Assembly (NCBI GenBank): GCA_030549775.1
Contig: CM060176.1
Location: 101,475,569 to 101,539,568, forward strand
Source of the DNA: Tamarix chinensis
Taxonomy: Eukaryota; Streptophyta; Magnoliopsida; Caryophyllales; Tamaricaceae
Direction of reading: 5' to 3'
DNA length: 64,000 nucleotides
The notes below the pieces were generated by a model. The model made no database searches and had not been told where the DNA came from. It saw nothing but the letters and a program-made list of their open reading frames with translations. Of the stretch, positions 11,860 to 23,347 are shown one piece after another. Each line of letters starts with the position of its first letter. Within the stretch, counting starts at the first letter, position 1. Position numbers and translations under genes: made by a program.

Positions 11860-12745
11860 TAATATAATGGGTGATGAAGGTAATTAAATTGATTCAACAA
11901 TCATTTCTTATTCATTCTTTATTTGTTATTTACGTTTATTGATTATGATAAAAAAAATAGTTAGACCAGAAGAGTTAGGGAGGATAAAGGGTGGATATAA
12001 CGGTAGAAGCAGTCAATGTCATACAATTGAAAGACGTGAATAGATTTTCAAATTTCATGATTTTTTTATTAAATACATCTAAAAGTAATCACAATGTATA
12101 AACTAATTGGTGAATAACTTTAGATTTTGTTCAACAGGTTCTCTAATCTAATATATTTCAACCTCAACATGTAGAAGATGCTAGTATGATGGGTGATGAA
12201 GGTAATTTAATTTATTCTACAATATAATCTTATTAATTGTTTAATGAAGGTAATTACATTTGATTATATTTAATGATGAAAAAGACCAGAAGATTTGGGT
12301 ATGATAAGCAGTGATGCACGGAAACGGGGACGGGACGAAACGCGAAAACGTCATTTCTTAAAAATTTAGGAAACGGGGACGTCAGGAAACGTTAAAAAAA
12401 TTATATATATATATATTTAAAAAATAGGTTAAATTTATTAAAATTTAGAGAGAAAAATGAAATAAATTTAAAATAAATCTTTATATTAGTTAATTTTAAT
12501 TATTATTAATAATTTTTTAATAAAAAAATTAATTAAATAATATATTTTTAATAAAAAATATTAATTAAATAATTTTAATATAAATTTTAATCCGGAGAAG
12601 TTTCCGAGAAGTTTCCGGGACGGGAAACGTTTCGGAAACGGGAAACGGCACCTAAGTGTCGTTTCCGTGCATCACAGATGATAAGAGGACGGTATAATAG
12701 TGGAAGCGGTCTTCATACAAATGAAAGAGGTAAAGAGATATATAA
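11860..12745 (+). pseudogene. tandemly duplicated exon of Transposase_24 gene
   Basis: Two blocks repeat the same order: ATGGGTGATGAAGGTAATT, then an AT-rich intron-like stretch, then AGACCAGAAGA(G/T)TT coding RPEELGRIKGGYNGRSSQ in the first block (about 11965-12030) and RPEDLG...RGRYNSGSGLHTNE in the second (about 12285-12740). The second block is split by the MITE at 12309-12677. A putative splice donor follows each block. By position and spacing they are upstream exons of the Transposase_24 pseudogene that starts at about 13080. I infer this linkage; only the duplication is seen directly. Confidence 0.55.
12309..12677. mobile_element. 369-bp hAT MITE with 8-bp duplication
   Basis: Terminal inverted repeats CAGTGATGCACGGAAACG and (reverse) CTGTGATGCACGGAAACG are flanked by a perfect 8-bp duplication ATGATAAG (12301-12308 and 12678-12685). 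Subterminal regions are rich in GGGAAACG and CGTTTCC; the centre is AT-rich and non-coding. The 8-bp duplication and the CAG start are typical of non-autonomous hAT elements. It interrupts the second copy of the duplicated exon. Confidence 0.9.
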
Positions 12746-13080
12746 TTTTATGCTCATTTTGATAGTGATATATCTTAAATAAATGGTTGCTTGTTTGGTT
12801 AGTTAATTTTAGACTCAATTTTGTGTTTAATCAACATCATAAATGACATTATTCCAATTGTCAAAGGAGCTCATTGACACTAATAGCATTCAGTGCATAC
12901 ATTAATCCTCATCATTTTTATTACAATCATATAATTGGCTACTCTATTACAATCATATATCGGTGCAATCAGTGCATTAAGTGCAACATATTCTGTAATA
13001 GAATAATTTTCGTACTCTATTGTTTACTTTGTCAATTTATCTTCTAATTATAATACAACCATATAGTTGGACAAGGAGAG

Positions 13081-14985
13081 TTGGAGAATAGGTGCAGCAT
13101 AAGAGCATCAAATTCGATTGAAATTGGTTCCCCAAATATGCACTTGGATCACCAAGATTTTAGCGATAATGAATCTGAAAGACATAATCTACCAAGGGGT
13201 CAAGGTAAGTTATATTTCGATACTAAAATTCCATATGCATCATTTACTTATGAGTTATATGTCAATGTAGATACGAATCTCCAAAGTGCTAAGAGGAAGA
13301 GAGTGAATAATTTTATTAAGAGATTTTCTATGGCGTTAAATGTTAGTGAAGTTGTTAATCGATGTGAGATTGAGGAAAGACCTCAAAACAACTCTATGAA
13401 AGCTGAAATTGAAAATGATGAGTAACAAAGAAATGGAAGTGGCCATATTTCAGCACACTCCGTAATTAATGCAACTACTGAAAATGGCGAAGGTATGTAT
13501 TTTTAATAATATATTCCTACATAAATTACTCTCTTGTATTAATGTAGTAGTCACGGGACTATTAGTATGCTATGTAATTATATCTTAAATATTTAATTAA
13601 CCATTTTTTTCTTATTTTCATTAGGCATTAACTACAAGTAAGAAAACTAAAGGTCAAAGAGAAAAATATAAATCCTATATGGTTGACATAAAGATCAAAG
13701 GAAAATGATCGAAGTTGAACATTTACATTCCTAATAAAACTGATCGAACAATTGAAGAGAATGCTTGACATTTGGTAAATGAGTGTGGTCATATAGTGAG
13801 AACAAAGGCTCCGCTAAATGTTAACAACTGGCAGGCGGCATTCATGGTGGCTGATGATAGCATGTGGAAAGAGATACAGGTAAGAAGATATATATTTAAA
13901 GTTTTGTAAATGTTTTTTGTGTAATTCTAATTATCATGATAAATTAATTGTGTTATATTAAGATAAATTTGACATCTAGGAAGGTGGGAGTTATTTGAAG
14001 TTGCAAACTTTTGTTTTCGATACTATGCAGTGTCTATGTAAATTGTGGAAAGCTCGTTTGTACTACTATTACAAGAGTGATAAATATAACAAAACCAATG
14101 AAGAACGCTTGAAAAATCCACCTCATGATTTACCACCGAATCAATGGGAGTATTGTGTAAAATGATTTGGTTCTGATAAATTTAAGGTAGTATCTTTATT
14201 TAAGGTACGTAATTAGCTTTTATCTTGATTCAATATATTAACATTGAACTTTTTTAACATGCAGACAATGAGCAAAATAAATTCAAAAAATTGTAAATCG
14301 AATAAGAGGTCTACACACAACTGGTAAATTAGAATATATATTGGTAAGGGTTGACACATTAATTTCATATTAGCTAGTATTGTGAATTGCATTTTAATAA
14401 TGATATTTTTTATTATTTTAGAGAATAATAATAATAATGTGAAGCCTTCGGTTGATATAATTTGGCTTGCCCAACACACACAAAAGAATCAAGATGGGGT
14501 GCTTGAGTGGGCAGACAACCAATCAAAGGAGATACATGTATGGTACAAAATATTTTTATTATGTATGCTTGTATTTATCTAGTTAGTATATAAATGGTTG
14601 ATTTATTTTCATATTTTATTTATAAGAAAAATTAAAGGATGTAGTTGTTACATTGGGTAACACCAAGTAATAAGAGGAGATACTTTTGAAGGTGTTACCT
14701 GTTAGATTTGGATGTTTTTGTGAAAAAGGGACTACAATACATCTTTTTACCAAAGGAAGACAACAAATACGCCAACAACAAATAATGGACAAGCAATACG
14801 AGAAAATTAAACAACAAGATTAAAGAATTAAGGAGTTGGAGAAAGCAATTTAGGAGAGCCAAGAAAACCAACAAAAACAATTTAAAAGCTATAAAGAGCG
14901 GTAACAATTTGAAATGGAGGCTTTTAAACAATAGATGTTGGAGCAATTTTTTAATTTAAGAAATGTCCCTTCTCTACCTCCTTAA
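13081..14985 (+). pseudogene. Ptta/En-Spm type Transposase_24 gene remnant
   Basis: Exon pieces in order: an open stretch at 13081-13425 (acidic, with KRKRVNNFIKRFSMALNVSE); 13700-13880 with LNIYIPNKTDRTIEENA then HLVNECGHIVRTKAPLNVNN; 14090-14165 with NEERLKNPPHDLPPNQWEYC; about 14265-14300 MSKINSKNCKSNK; 14440-14540 with DIIWLAQHTQKNQDGVLEWA then DNQSKEIH; 14690-14985, a Gln/Lys/Glu-rich coiled coil (RQQQIMDKQYEKIKQQD) ending SLPP and a stop. This is the domain order of plant Transposase_24 proteins: basic core, NPPxDxxxxxWxW, a THT(K/Q)KxG block and a C-terminal coiled coil. Plausible GT/AG introns separate the pieces, but stops occur inside several exons, so it is a pseudogene. No CACTA termini were found around it. 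Confidence 0.82.
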
Positions 14986-15346
14986 TATTGTACTGATAGT
15001 ATTGAACATCGATCCGTTAACACATGTCTAGCTAGCTAAGAATCTGTTGTTTGTTGTATGTGATTTCATAGCTTGTTGTATATGTATATATCATCAATAA
15101 TTGAATTAATTGACACAATTTATCTGATGTAAATATTGGGACCGATAGGTGATTCATGCTGTATGCACGTAGCTAGCTAGCAAATTGTTTGCGTAATTCT
15201 TTTTCACACAATCAACACCATTGAATTTGTATGTTTTATATCTCGATTCGGTATGCATTATTAGTAAGAAATAGTTTGTTGAATGTAAAATATTGCCCAC
15301 TCAGTAAAATGAACCTTTATATACATGATATGCGTCAACGGATCCC

Positions 15347-15398
<52 letters not shown>

Positions 15399-15805
15399 AT
15401 TTGTGTGTGTATATGGATACATACATACATACACACACTCACACACACCCTCTTTTCCGTATAGTATTATATCTCTTCTTTAGTACATATAGTATTATAT
15501 CTGATATCTTACATAATAAAATATATAGCCACTAAGGAGCTGTACATATTTATTAATTTGTTCTTATGATAGAAGGTAAATATATAATTACTGACAGAAG
15601 ATGAGGGTAAATGAAGAAAAAATGTCCAAAGTATGCATTTGAAATATAAAACAACAAATAATTTGGATACATACACACACACACATATATATTTTTTATT
15701 TTATTGCCAAAATGACATATACTTTGGAATCAATGACATATATATTTTTTATTTTATTGCCAAAACTACAAATAATTTGGAATCAATACACACACACATA
15801 TTCTT
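14986..15805. repeat. non-coding spacer with (CT)n and direct repeats
   Basis: A pure (CT)n run at 15351-15392 grades into TG and CA tracts. At 15650-15800 a segment of about 100 bases with AATAATTTGGA, a CA tract and TTTTTTATTTTATTGCCAAA is present twice in tandem. Open frames here are translations of simple repeats. Confidence 0.75.
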
Positions 15806-15899
15806 TAGTTTCACGTGTGTGGGCCGCTCCACGAACATTGTCGTTTCATTTGTTGGACAATGGACAACCACATATCAGTATGCAGAAGCATCAAAGCCG

Positions 15900-16151
15900 C
15901 CCGTACGGGCTTAGCTCAGTTGGTCTGAACCCCTTAGTTGGTAACAAGTGAGTCAGGGTTCGATTTATGCTAGCCGCACTGTGGGAGTTTCAACCCTCCG
16001 TTTGTGGGGGTGGCTCCTTGTGGACAGCGTGGAGATGGCCGGAGGGTTTTAAAGGCCGCCGAGTCACCGTAATTTATCTCCCTCGTGATGGCTGTCGGGC
16101 CGGCTGGCGAGAACTTCTGGGGGCGTGGGGAATTACGCCTTTTGGTAACAA
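15900..16151 (+). mobile_element. tRNA-derived SINE with 18-bp duplication
   Basis: A 252-bp GC-rich insert is flanked by a perfect 18-bp direct repeat, GCAGAAGCATCAAAGCCG (15882-15899 and 16152-16169), which copy II has only once. The head carries RNA polymerase III promoter boxes: A box TAGCTCAGTTGG at 15912-15923 and B box GGGTTCGATTT at 15956-15966, as in tRNA-derived SINEs. The tail ends TTGGTAACAAG rather than poly-A. A related copy lies in reverse at about 34265-34488. Confidence 0.93.
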
Positions 16152-16310
16152 GCAGAAGCATCAAAGCCGTGTTCTAGTAACTTTCCTGCCGATGGGAGTG
16201 GAAACTCCAGTGCAAGTGAAAGTGATGACCAAGGTACGAAGGAAGATTGCTCCGCAACTACAGTAAAGAAAAAGCATCCACAGTGTCGGTGGAAATGCAG
16301 GCCAATGTAA

Positions 16311-16312
<2 letters not shown>

Positions 16313-16357
<45 letters not shown>
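16313..16357. repeat. (TA)n microsatellite
   Basis: An uninterrupted TA run directly after block a of copy I. Copy II has only a short AT stretch at the equivalent place. Confidence 0.95.
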
Positions 16358-16362
<5 letters not shown>

Positions 16363-16901
16363 CGAGTATGCCTGAGCCATGCACGATATGGAACGCGATA
16401 TAAGTGTATGATTTAATTTATAAGCCTTTGTATCAGTGATATCTAAATTAATAATCTACATTTATTATTTAATAAAAAATATAATTGGTATATTTAGTCT
16501 AAATTTTCAAAGCACTATAAATATCATTTTTACTGTGTATGATTAATAAGCATTATTTATCAACAACTATCATATTTTTCTGCATGGATTTAAAATAATA
16601 ATATTATTTGTAAATAAATAGAAAAGGTATATGAGTAAATAAATAACCATAAAATGACAAAAGCACAATGTTCAAATAAAGCATAGAAAATAATGGTTGT
16701 AAACTTTTACAAAATTAAGAAAATTATCTTCTTTATCCTCTCTAAATTGAAACAATAACACAAATTTAATTTTGAGATTAGAAAAATATCGCTATACAAA
16801 TATAGGTATATGATATTATCAGTAAGCAATTATCATAAACGATTGTCTTCTTTATTTCTTAGTTAAAAATAAATATAAAATGATACCCATATAAAATAAT
16901 A

Positions 16902-16902
<1 letters not shown>

Positions 16903-16987
<85 letters not shown>
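16903..16987. repeat. compound (AT)n(AG)n microsatellite
   Basis: About 52 bases of AT repeat pass directly into about 32 bases of AG repeat. The equivalent site in copy II (about 35720) is much shorter. Confidence 0.95.
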
Positions 16988-16988
<1 letters not shown>

Positions 16989-18021
16989 AATTTTCATAAA
17001 TAAATAAAAAAATCCATCAATGATAGATTATTGAGACAAAAGAATTAGACAATCAACCTGAAAATGAATTCAACAAATATTATCATGAGTATCAATTGTT
17101 TCTCTCCAAAACACAAATAATTACTATAATAATTTTCTTTTAAATTAATAATATGACCAAAAAAATTTAGTTAACCTTACCTTCATTGCTCTTTCTAAGG
17201 CATGTACCTTGCATAATTGAACCCCATAAATAAATAAATAAATTAGACTTTTACTCTATTAAAAAACAATATTTGCAATTTGTGGAGGAAAAATGAAGTA
17301 TGAACAGAAGCTGTCGGTTTATTTTATCAACTACCATATACTCCGAACCTTAGGGCTATCGAGTAATTGATAAATTATAAACTTCAATCAAACTCATAAT
17401 AATAATAATAAAACCATCAAATTCAAGTTGTAAAAGCCTTACCCTATTAATTAAGATCTGTCGAGATTTAAAAACGTCGAATAAATTTATTATAGTTCTG
17501 GTCATTTTTTTTATCTAAAATTTGATTTGATTTGAAGCAATAATGTGTCTAAAATATTTATAATATTTATTTGACATATTTTATTTATATTTAAAGTAAT
17601 AATAGCATTTGGTAATATTTCTGATCTAAAATAAAGTTATATATATTAATAATTTTGGATATACTTGATTTTAATAAAATATATTTTTATAATATATTTT
17701 TCGGCCAAAGAAGTTTTACATGTGGGCCGCTCCACGAACGTTGTCGTTTCATTTGTTGGGCAAGGGGTTTGCTTTCTGCACCGTTTCAGTACTCATATCA
17801 TATGGTAGAAGCACCAATCACTGGAAGGTAAGAGATTTGTAAAGATTACAAAGGTTTAGCCAAAGTTGCTGGGCCCACTCACCGAAAGGCATTTGTATCT
17901 TGCAAGTGGAAACTCCATGCAACTACAGTAAAGAGAGAGGAAGAGCACCCTAGGTGGAAAGAAGAGGGATGCGTCTACGGTGACCGACATGAAAATGGTG
18001 TGCGGGCCATTGGATAATCAG

Positions 18022-18914
18022 CAGGGCTATGAAATAATCCGTAATCCGAAAATTCGATTCGATATTTAAAAAATTCAATCCGAATTTTAAAAATCGGAGC
18101 GAATATTCGATCCGATCAAAATTAAAAAATTTCGGAGCGAATATTCGATCCGATTAAAATATTCGGTATATAACAAAAATATTTTTTAAAAATAAAATAT
18201 ATAAATATTTTTTGATTAAATAAATTATATATATAACTATTTAATCCGAAAATTATGAATTTGTGGACTTTAGATTATTGTTGTATTTGTGTTATGGGCT
18301 ATGGACTTTGGATTATTGTTGAATTGTTGTATTTGTTATGGACTTTGGATTTTTAGAATTTATTTTAATTTAATTCTACCAGGTTAAAATATCTACATTT
18401 AGATATTTTAATGCAAATATTTGGATTATTGTTGATTTGTTGTATTTATTATGGACTTTGGATTTTTAGAATTTATTTTAATTTAATTCTACCAGGTTAA
18501 AATATCCACATTTAGATATTTCAATGCGCATATTTGAATTATTGTTGATTTATTGTATTTGTTATGGACTTTGAATTTTTGAATTTATATTAATTTAATT
18601 CTAACAGGTTAAAATATCCACATATGAATATTTCAATACGGATGTTTGGGTATCGGATATCGGATATCCGAATTTAAATTATCAATTTTTCGGATATCCG
18701 ATCATAAACAAGACTTTTTTGTTGAAAAATAAATATTTTTCGGATATACCGGATATATCCGATATCCGTATCCGATTTTTCGAATATCCGACTATTCGGA
18801 TATCACTATTAATGGATACGGATACGGATATAAGTTATTAAATATCCGATCGGATCGAATATTCGAAAAAAAAAAATCCAACCGGATACGAATATCCGAT
18901 TTTACACGGCCCTA
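18022..18914. mobile_element. 893-bp hAT MITE with 8-bp duplication
   Basis: The element starts CAGGGCTATGAAATAATCCG; its other end in reverse reads TAGGGCCGTGTAAAATCGG. A perfect 8-bp duplication ATAATCAG (18014-18021, 18915-18922) flanks it. Copy II carries the uninterrupted site (near 36796), a natural empty-site control. Subterminal DNA is dense in GGATATCCGAT-type palindromic repeats, and the middle contains a repeated unit of about 120 bases (GGACTTTGGATTTTTAGAAT) present three times. No coding capacity. Confidence 0.9.
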
Positions 18915-19405
18915 ATAATCAGAGCACATGCATGGCACCCCAAATATGAGTACGATTATATTTATAATCTGTGCCGTCTGCGTCTGCCCGTCTCACTTCA
19001 CTCTCATTTGAAGGGAGAGAAAGGTGAGCGGTCCGGCCGGTCCCGTCCATTGAAAAAGTTAGGGCGCACATGTCTTGTCCACTTGCTTTATTTTATTGAT
19101 AATGATTGATGAGCGGTATCAAACGATTAGTAATATTGTTTGTGTTATTTTTTTAATTAACCAATTTATTTTTTAAAATAAAGGAGCAATGGCAATAAAA
19201 GAAAGTTAAATTTTTTTTGTGCTCATATTAGTTACATATTATATAAGTATTTATTGTTATGTTGAAATATATTCTATTCGTATTTTTGTTATAATATTTA
19301 TATAATATTAAAATATATTTTATTAGTTTTATATGTTTTATTGGTTTTATATATTTTATTAACTATTGCTTTTGTAATTATATGTTTTATTGGTTTTATA
19401 TAACC

Positions 19406-20326
19406 TATCGGTATAATGGTACTGAGTAAACCCACTACACAAGACTAATAATACAAATGTCACATGAAATATATAAAAGGTGCCACGAGTGAAACATGGC
19501 ATAAACACATCGAAACATATATACAAGGACAAGGAATAAATATATTGAATCATACATGCAATAACAAATAAGATAACATGTCACAACACATATATTACCA
19601 AGGCACATTTTCATCTACCATTATACGTAATCATTATATGAACTTAATGACTATAACATACCAAAGGGTGTTCCACGAAGGGAAAACATTGAGCCAATCT
19701 TAACTAATTTCCATAACAATCACATTATATCTTACAATTTCAATAACCATACCAATGAATTCCATAATGATGTACTCTAACTACAAGTGCACGATGTCAG
19801 AGTAGCATGTAAGGTCGATTCCACAGGGACTAGAGACTGAACACCAAAAAGGTGATCAGACTTCTATATGTTTCGACCACCAAATAGTTGATTAATTTAG
19901 TTGCCCTAACTTCTAGTGTACGGTGTCAAAGTAGCATACAAGGTCGATATTACAAGGACTAGAGAGTGAACACCAAAATGGTGATCAGACTTCTCTATAT
20001 TTAGACCATGAAATAGTTGATTAATTAAATTATTCTAAAATTATGAAATTTGTGACAAAAAGGAAACACTCAAAACATAAAAATTCAAAACGATAAAAAT
20101 TATGCTATAAAATACGGCGACTAAGCTTTCGGTTAAATTCTTCAATTTAAGATATGCTAAATAATCATACAGATCCTAACACAAAATGTATGCTTAGTGT
20201 GCCAACAGAGATAATTATCACTACGCTTTCTTAAGTCACAACAACATTTTGTCAATTACAAGTCCAAATATCTCTAATCTAGATTTATATAATTATTAAA
20301 GCAATAATTATTCTCTTTTATTTTTG
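19406..20326 (-). mobile_element. gypsy LTR fragment truncating the NBS-LRR
   Basis: This segment matches 39126-40046, inside the solo LTR at 38700-43797, over its whole length with scattered substitutions. Both include a partial tandem duplication of about 125 bases around GGTCGATTCCACAGGGACTA. Its left side abuts the end of copy I and its right side abuts NBS-LRR coding sequence. It has no LTR termini, so it is a fragment joined by deletion or illegitimate recombination. Orientation is given by comparison with the solo LTR. Confidence 0.82.
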
Positions 20327-20327
20327 A

Positions 20328-21966
20328 GATATGGTAACTGCCCAAGTGTTGGCTGATTCTCGTAACTCTTGAAATTCCAAAGAATTAAGTAAACCAAATT
20401 GTTCAATGATGCCTCATTACCCATCACATAAAAAACTGTCATCCTTTTCAGCCACGGAGAAAATATCTTCCCCTCATAACCACTCACTACAAGTCATTTC
20501 AAATTTAAGTGCGGTCGAAGGCCATCCAACACGTCTTTATCGGTGGAGCTGTCTTTCACTCTTTCGACGTTACTAGACATTCCAATACCATTTTCACCGG
20601 CCCACTGCAGCTCCAAATAAACAATTGCTATTTTCCACCATGCTTGCTTTCACCGCAGCATCCTTGCTCGCCACAAATTCAAGACCTTTGATACTTAAAT
20701 CTCCCCTCACGTCATGTAGGCATCTTAGCTCATCAATTGTACAGCCTCTAGATTCTTGCGATGATAGCCTTGGTAATGTCTGCAGATGAGTCAAATATTT
20801 CATTCCAGCAAGCATTTCCATATAGTTATATGTAGGAAATGCCTCAAATTAACTAATTTACTCATTCCTTCAGGAAATTTGTGGAGCTGAAAACATCTAT
20901 TAAGTTGCAGTGTTTGTAAATTATACAACTTTGTGATGGAATTAGGCAGTGAATCGATATAATTACGTGATAGATCGAGATATCGATAGTGTTTCACATG
21001 CTCAATTGATGTGGGGATCTCCCTCAAACCAATATCAGATAACTTCAATGCTCACAAGTTGCTACCATTTAACAATAAATTATTAGTTATACTAATCTAT
21101 GAGTGCACAGTGTGCAACTTGTCCAGCTCTCTATTCGCTAAAGATTCATAATTTTATTCCAAATTATCATGCAGCAATGCTAAATGTTGAAAATTAGAAG
21201 CCTCATCCATCTTATTTTCTTCTTTCCAACTCAAGCAATCGCTTTGGGAAACAAACAATGCCATGTCGTGCACAAGGCTGTGCATTTTACAATTCATGTC
21301 CATACCAAGGTCATCATGTTCATCTTCCAATAATAAAAGGAACGAGTTGTTCACCAACATATTAAAATATTCTTCCCTGATGTCTTCTACTAATTTGTTT
21401 CTTCCTAGCACAGGAAGGGAACCTTGAGCAAGCCAAAGCCTTATTAGATCATTTTTACTCATGACAGCATCCTTGGGGAAAATTGCACAATAGCTAAAAC
21501 ACTGCTTCACAGGAGATGGTAAATAATAGAAACTCAGCAGCAATGAGGGTAAAATGCTGAACTCGTCATATGGTAGTTCCCATATTTCACTTTGTTCAAT
21601 CGATTTCCATGCATGTGCATTCTTTTTTGACCTTAGTAATCCTCCTAGCATTTTAATAGCCAAAGGGACGCCCTTGCACTTTTCAAGAATTCTCCTGCCA
21701 ATAGCCACCAAATCAAAAGTGTCAGTGGTTGGCTTATTCTTAAGCACAATATGCTCAAACAAGGTCCAACTTTCTTCTTTTGATAATTTTTGCAGTTTGT
21801 GGACTGCTCAAGCTTGCACAGTCTCCACAACTTTAAGGTCATGAGTTGTATGGAAGTCGATGATGTTGCCTTTAAGCTTGAATCTGCTCCTGACATCCAA
21901 CTTCTTTCAGAGTTCCTCATATCTATACTCATCAAGTACATCCTCTACATAATATGCCACATCCAT
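20328..21966 (-). pseudogene. CC-NBS-LRR resistance gene, 3' portion
   Basis: Minus strand, continuing directly from the CACTA junction. DVAYYVEDVLDEYRYEEL (about 21963-21910) is the end of the Rx-type coiled coil. Then, in the same frame, THDLKVVETVQA, LQKLSKEESWTLFEHIV, CKGVPLAIKMLGGLL (GLPL motif), QCFSYCAIFPKD (RNBS-D) and LIRLWLAQG follow, and MHSLVHDMALFVS (MHD motif, here MHS) lies at about 21285. Leucine-rich repeats follow in shifted frames: LREIPTSIEHVKHYRYLDLS, then LPNSITKLYNLQTLQL, KFPEGMSKLVNLRHF, KYLTHLQTLPRLS and LGQLPYL near 20340. The P-loop, kinase-2 and most of the NB domain are absent between the coiled coil and THDLK. Stops and frame changes occur. Truncated at 20328 by LTR sequence. 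Such proteins are cytoplasmic immune receptors; this copy is dead. Confidence 0.92.
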
Positions 21967-21989
21967 CACTACAAAATATATAGTCAAAC

Positions 21990-22460
21990 AGGGCAATATT
22001 ATTTACCCTATTAGATAAAAATATTGTCCTATTAGTTTAATGGGAGATAAAATTGCCCTAATATTGCCCTATTATTTGCGTCCTATTAGGATTATAAGGG
22101 TAAAATTTTCTATGACCCTATTTTTTTTCACTCTAAGGGGGCAATTGTAATTACCTTATTTGATTATTGTCAACAAGGGCAATATTATCACCCTATTTGA
22201 GTTGAAGCTAGTAGGGGAACGTTTAAAATATTTCCATATTTAAATTACCTATTAGGATAAAAATATTGCCCTATTTAGCTTACCTATTAGGGCGAAAACA
22301 TTACTCTATCCAAATTACCTGTTAAGGCGAAAATATTATCCTATTTAACTTACCTATTAGGGCAAAAATATTACCCTATTTGAGTTACCTATTAAGGTAA
22401 AAATATTACCCTATTTGACTGTCTATTAGAATAACAATATTGCCCTATTTAATTCCCTAA
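21990..22460. repeat. CACTA left subterminal repeats
   Basis: About ten degenerate units of about 36 bases contain ACCTATTAGGGCAAAAATAT and CCCTATTTGA, in both orientations near the end and in tandem from 22220 to 22455. CACTA subterminal repeats are the binding sites for the TnpA-type protein in En/Spm; that role here is inferred. Confidence 0.8.
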
Positions 22461-22699
22461 ACAATTTTCCTATTTTATTCTAATAATTTATATGCATATT
22501 ATAATCTAGAGTAATAAAGTTTCGCATAATCAATTTGACATGAGAAAAAAGATTCGATATTGAACATTAAAAAATAGATATAATACATTAAGCAACAATA
22601 TATATGAATAAATAGTTTTCATATAGTAATATCTAATCAAATAAGGTTAAACTACAAATGTTGACTATGGTATTATAACAAAATACATCCAAGAGAGAT

Positions 22700-22896
22700 A
22701 ATTTTGGTTCGGGTTTTAGTTCGATCTCTAGTCCCACTTTAAAAAGTATTTGGCCCTAAAAGGAATTTCAATAAAATCTGAATTCTTTCGTCTCTGTTAG
22801 ATTTTGGATCCATGCACACCGTAGCATCCAAAACTCTATCCATCATAGCGTAGCCGAACGGATCAACCACCTTATCGATGAACAGTCTTCCTTAAA
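22700..22896 (-). pseudogene. unrecognised CACTA-carried gene, 3' part
   Basis: Minus strand after the MITE, one frame reads LFIDKVVDPFGYAMMDRVLD and then ATVCMDPKSN...ILLKFLLGPN. It follows on from the part at 23348-23502 once the MITE and one duplication copy are removed, with one frame change at the join. I do not recognise the family. The low-complexity-free composition and continuity argue for real coding ancestry. Confidence 0.45.
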
Positions 22897-22904
22897 ATCC
22901 TGAT

Positions 22905-23339
22905 TAGGGATGACAATTTTTTCCGCGGGTTCGAGACCTCATCGGGGATTCCCCGTTCGGGTTTGGGTTCGGGGAGAGAATTCGGGGATTGGGTTTGGGT
23001 TTGGAAATTCTTAACAGAAATTTTTTTGGGGATGGGTTTGTGGTCCCCATCCCCGAACCCGCCCCAAAAATTATATATATATATATATATATAATATAAT
23101 TTTTTTATAGAATATAAATTAAAAATATAATATAAAAAAATAGTTTGAGGATTGGGGATGGGATCGGAGATCGGGTATAAAGTTGGGTTTCGGGGATCGG
23201 GTCTAGTTTTAAGAACGAAAAATAAATTGGGGATGAAAAATAGATCGGGGATCGGGTCGGGTTCGGGGATTATTTTTCTTATTAGGTTCGGGGATAGGGA
23301 AGGGGTCCCCATCCCCAACCCGCCCCGTTGCCATCCCTA
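22905..23339. mobile_element. 435-bp hAT MITE, perfect 8-bp duplication
   Basis: Terminal repeats TAGGGATGACAA and (reverse) TAGGGATGGCAA are flanked by a perfect ATCCTGAT duplication (22897-22904, 23340-23347). The interior is made of GGGTTCGGGGATTGGG-type runs on the left and right flanks of a (TA)n centre, so it can fold on itself. The clean duplication suggests it is younger than the hAT element next to it. Confidence 0.93.
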
Positions 23340-23347
23340 ATCCTGAT

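Larger units (their letters stand above)
15806..19378 (+). repeat. copy I of three-copy repeat family
   Basis: Colinear with copy II (34946-37575). Block a (15808-16310) begins TTTCACGTGTGTGGGCCGCT and ends GGAAATGCAGGCCAATGTAA. The middle block is at 16390-17620. Block c (17715-18020, resuming at 18923) begins GTGGGCCGCTCCACGAACGT. The tail through TTGATAATGATTGATGAG ends at about 19378. Blocks a and c resemble each other (shared CCGCTCCACGAAC, TCATTTGTTGG, CAACTACAGTAAAGA and GGTGGAAA), giving direct repeats about 1.9 kb apart here. A SINE and a MITE were added only in this copy. Blocks a and c also hold short open frames, not conserved between copies. Confidence 0.78.

Noticed and set aside
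15231..15464. Ser-Leu or Arg-Glu repeat proteins
   Set aside because: Translation of (CT)n and CA tracts.
15900..15975. A functional tRNA gene, from the A and B boxes
   Set aside because: No acceptor stem or anticodon arm can be paired, and the 18-bp duplication shows it is the head of a SINE.
22872..23340. Protein-coding gene with Pro/Asp/Pro repeats on both strands
   Set aside because: It is the GGGTTCGGGGAT repeat of a MITE with clear ends and a perfect 8-bp duplication.
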